Source: Lingula anatina
Taxonomy: Eukaryota > Brachiopoda > Lingulata > Lingulida > Lingulidae
Direction: 5' to 3'
Assembly: GCF_001039355.2 (NCBI RefSeq)
Contig: NW_019773626.1
Span: forward strand, 331,445-372,023
Length of the DNA: 40,579 nt
A program made the translations under genes and the position numbers. The notes under the pieces are model-generated. The model was not told where the DNA came from. It worked only from the letters and a program-made list of their open reading frames with translations, and did not search any database. Position 1 is the stretch's first letter. Every line of letters begins with the position of its first letter. Of the stretch, positions 40,578 to 40,579 are shown one piece after another.

Positions 40578-40579
40578 CC

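Noticed and set aside
1-40579. tRNA, rRNA, CRISPR or bacterial operon structures
   Set aside because: I saw no tRNA B-box/A-box pairs with cloverleaf potential, no rRNA-like stretch and no spaced direct-repeat array. All tandem repeats are simple sequence or the cases listed.

Overview
The window is animal nuclear DNA: AT-rich, with spliced genes (GT-AG introns), many microsatellites and several families of short inverted-repeat transposons. The gene content (a T-brain/Eomes-class T-box gene and a 16-exon glutamate-cysteine ligase gene), moderate introns and LINE debris suggest an aquatic invertebrate bilaterian. An ambulacrarian, a cephalochordate or a lophotrochozoan all seem possible; the sequence alone does not let me choose.

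Layout. On the minus strand, 16673 down to 1118 is a complete five-exon T-box transcription factor of the Tbr1/Eomes/Tbx21 subfamily (724 aa predicted). Its introns 1 (7.7 kb) and 2 (4.1 kb) are large and hold candidate regulatory motifs: two RFX X-boxes, ETS sites, and two copies of TAATCGATTA. From 16674 to 23779 lies a 7.1-kb divergent intergenic region with four short inverted-repeat elements, a 301-N assembly gap inside one of them, and a decayed non-LTR retrotransposon 3' end. On the plus strand, 23780 to 35356 is a complete 16-exon gene for the catalytic subunit of glutamate-cysteine ligase (GCLC, 680 aa predicted); all 16 exons keep phase and every junction obeys GT-AG. From 35357 onward come the 3' flank, two further inverted-repeat elements, a cluster of one repeated 14-mer, and at the right edge the decayed or truncated remains of an unrecognised, probably multi-copy gene.

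The two genes stand head to head. One is a developmental regulator; the other is the rate-limiting enzyme of glutathione synthesis. Nothing in the sequence suggests a functional link between them.

The most unusual signal is in GCLC. Three of its introns (2, 4 and 6) carry, just upstream of the true 3' splice site, one or two degenerate tandem copies of that splice site together with the first bases of the following exon. In intron 6 the copies fill most of the 249-bp intron and one is a recognisable but frame-broken pseudo-exon. I also count five or six inverted-repeat (MITE/foldback) families, three of them with two to four copies inside these 40 kb.
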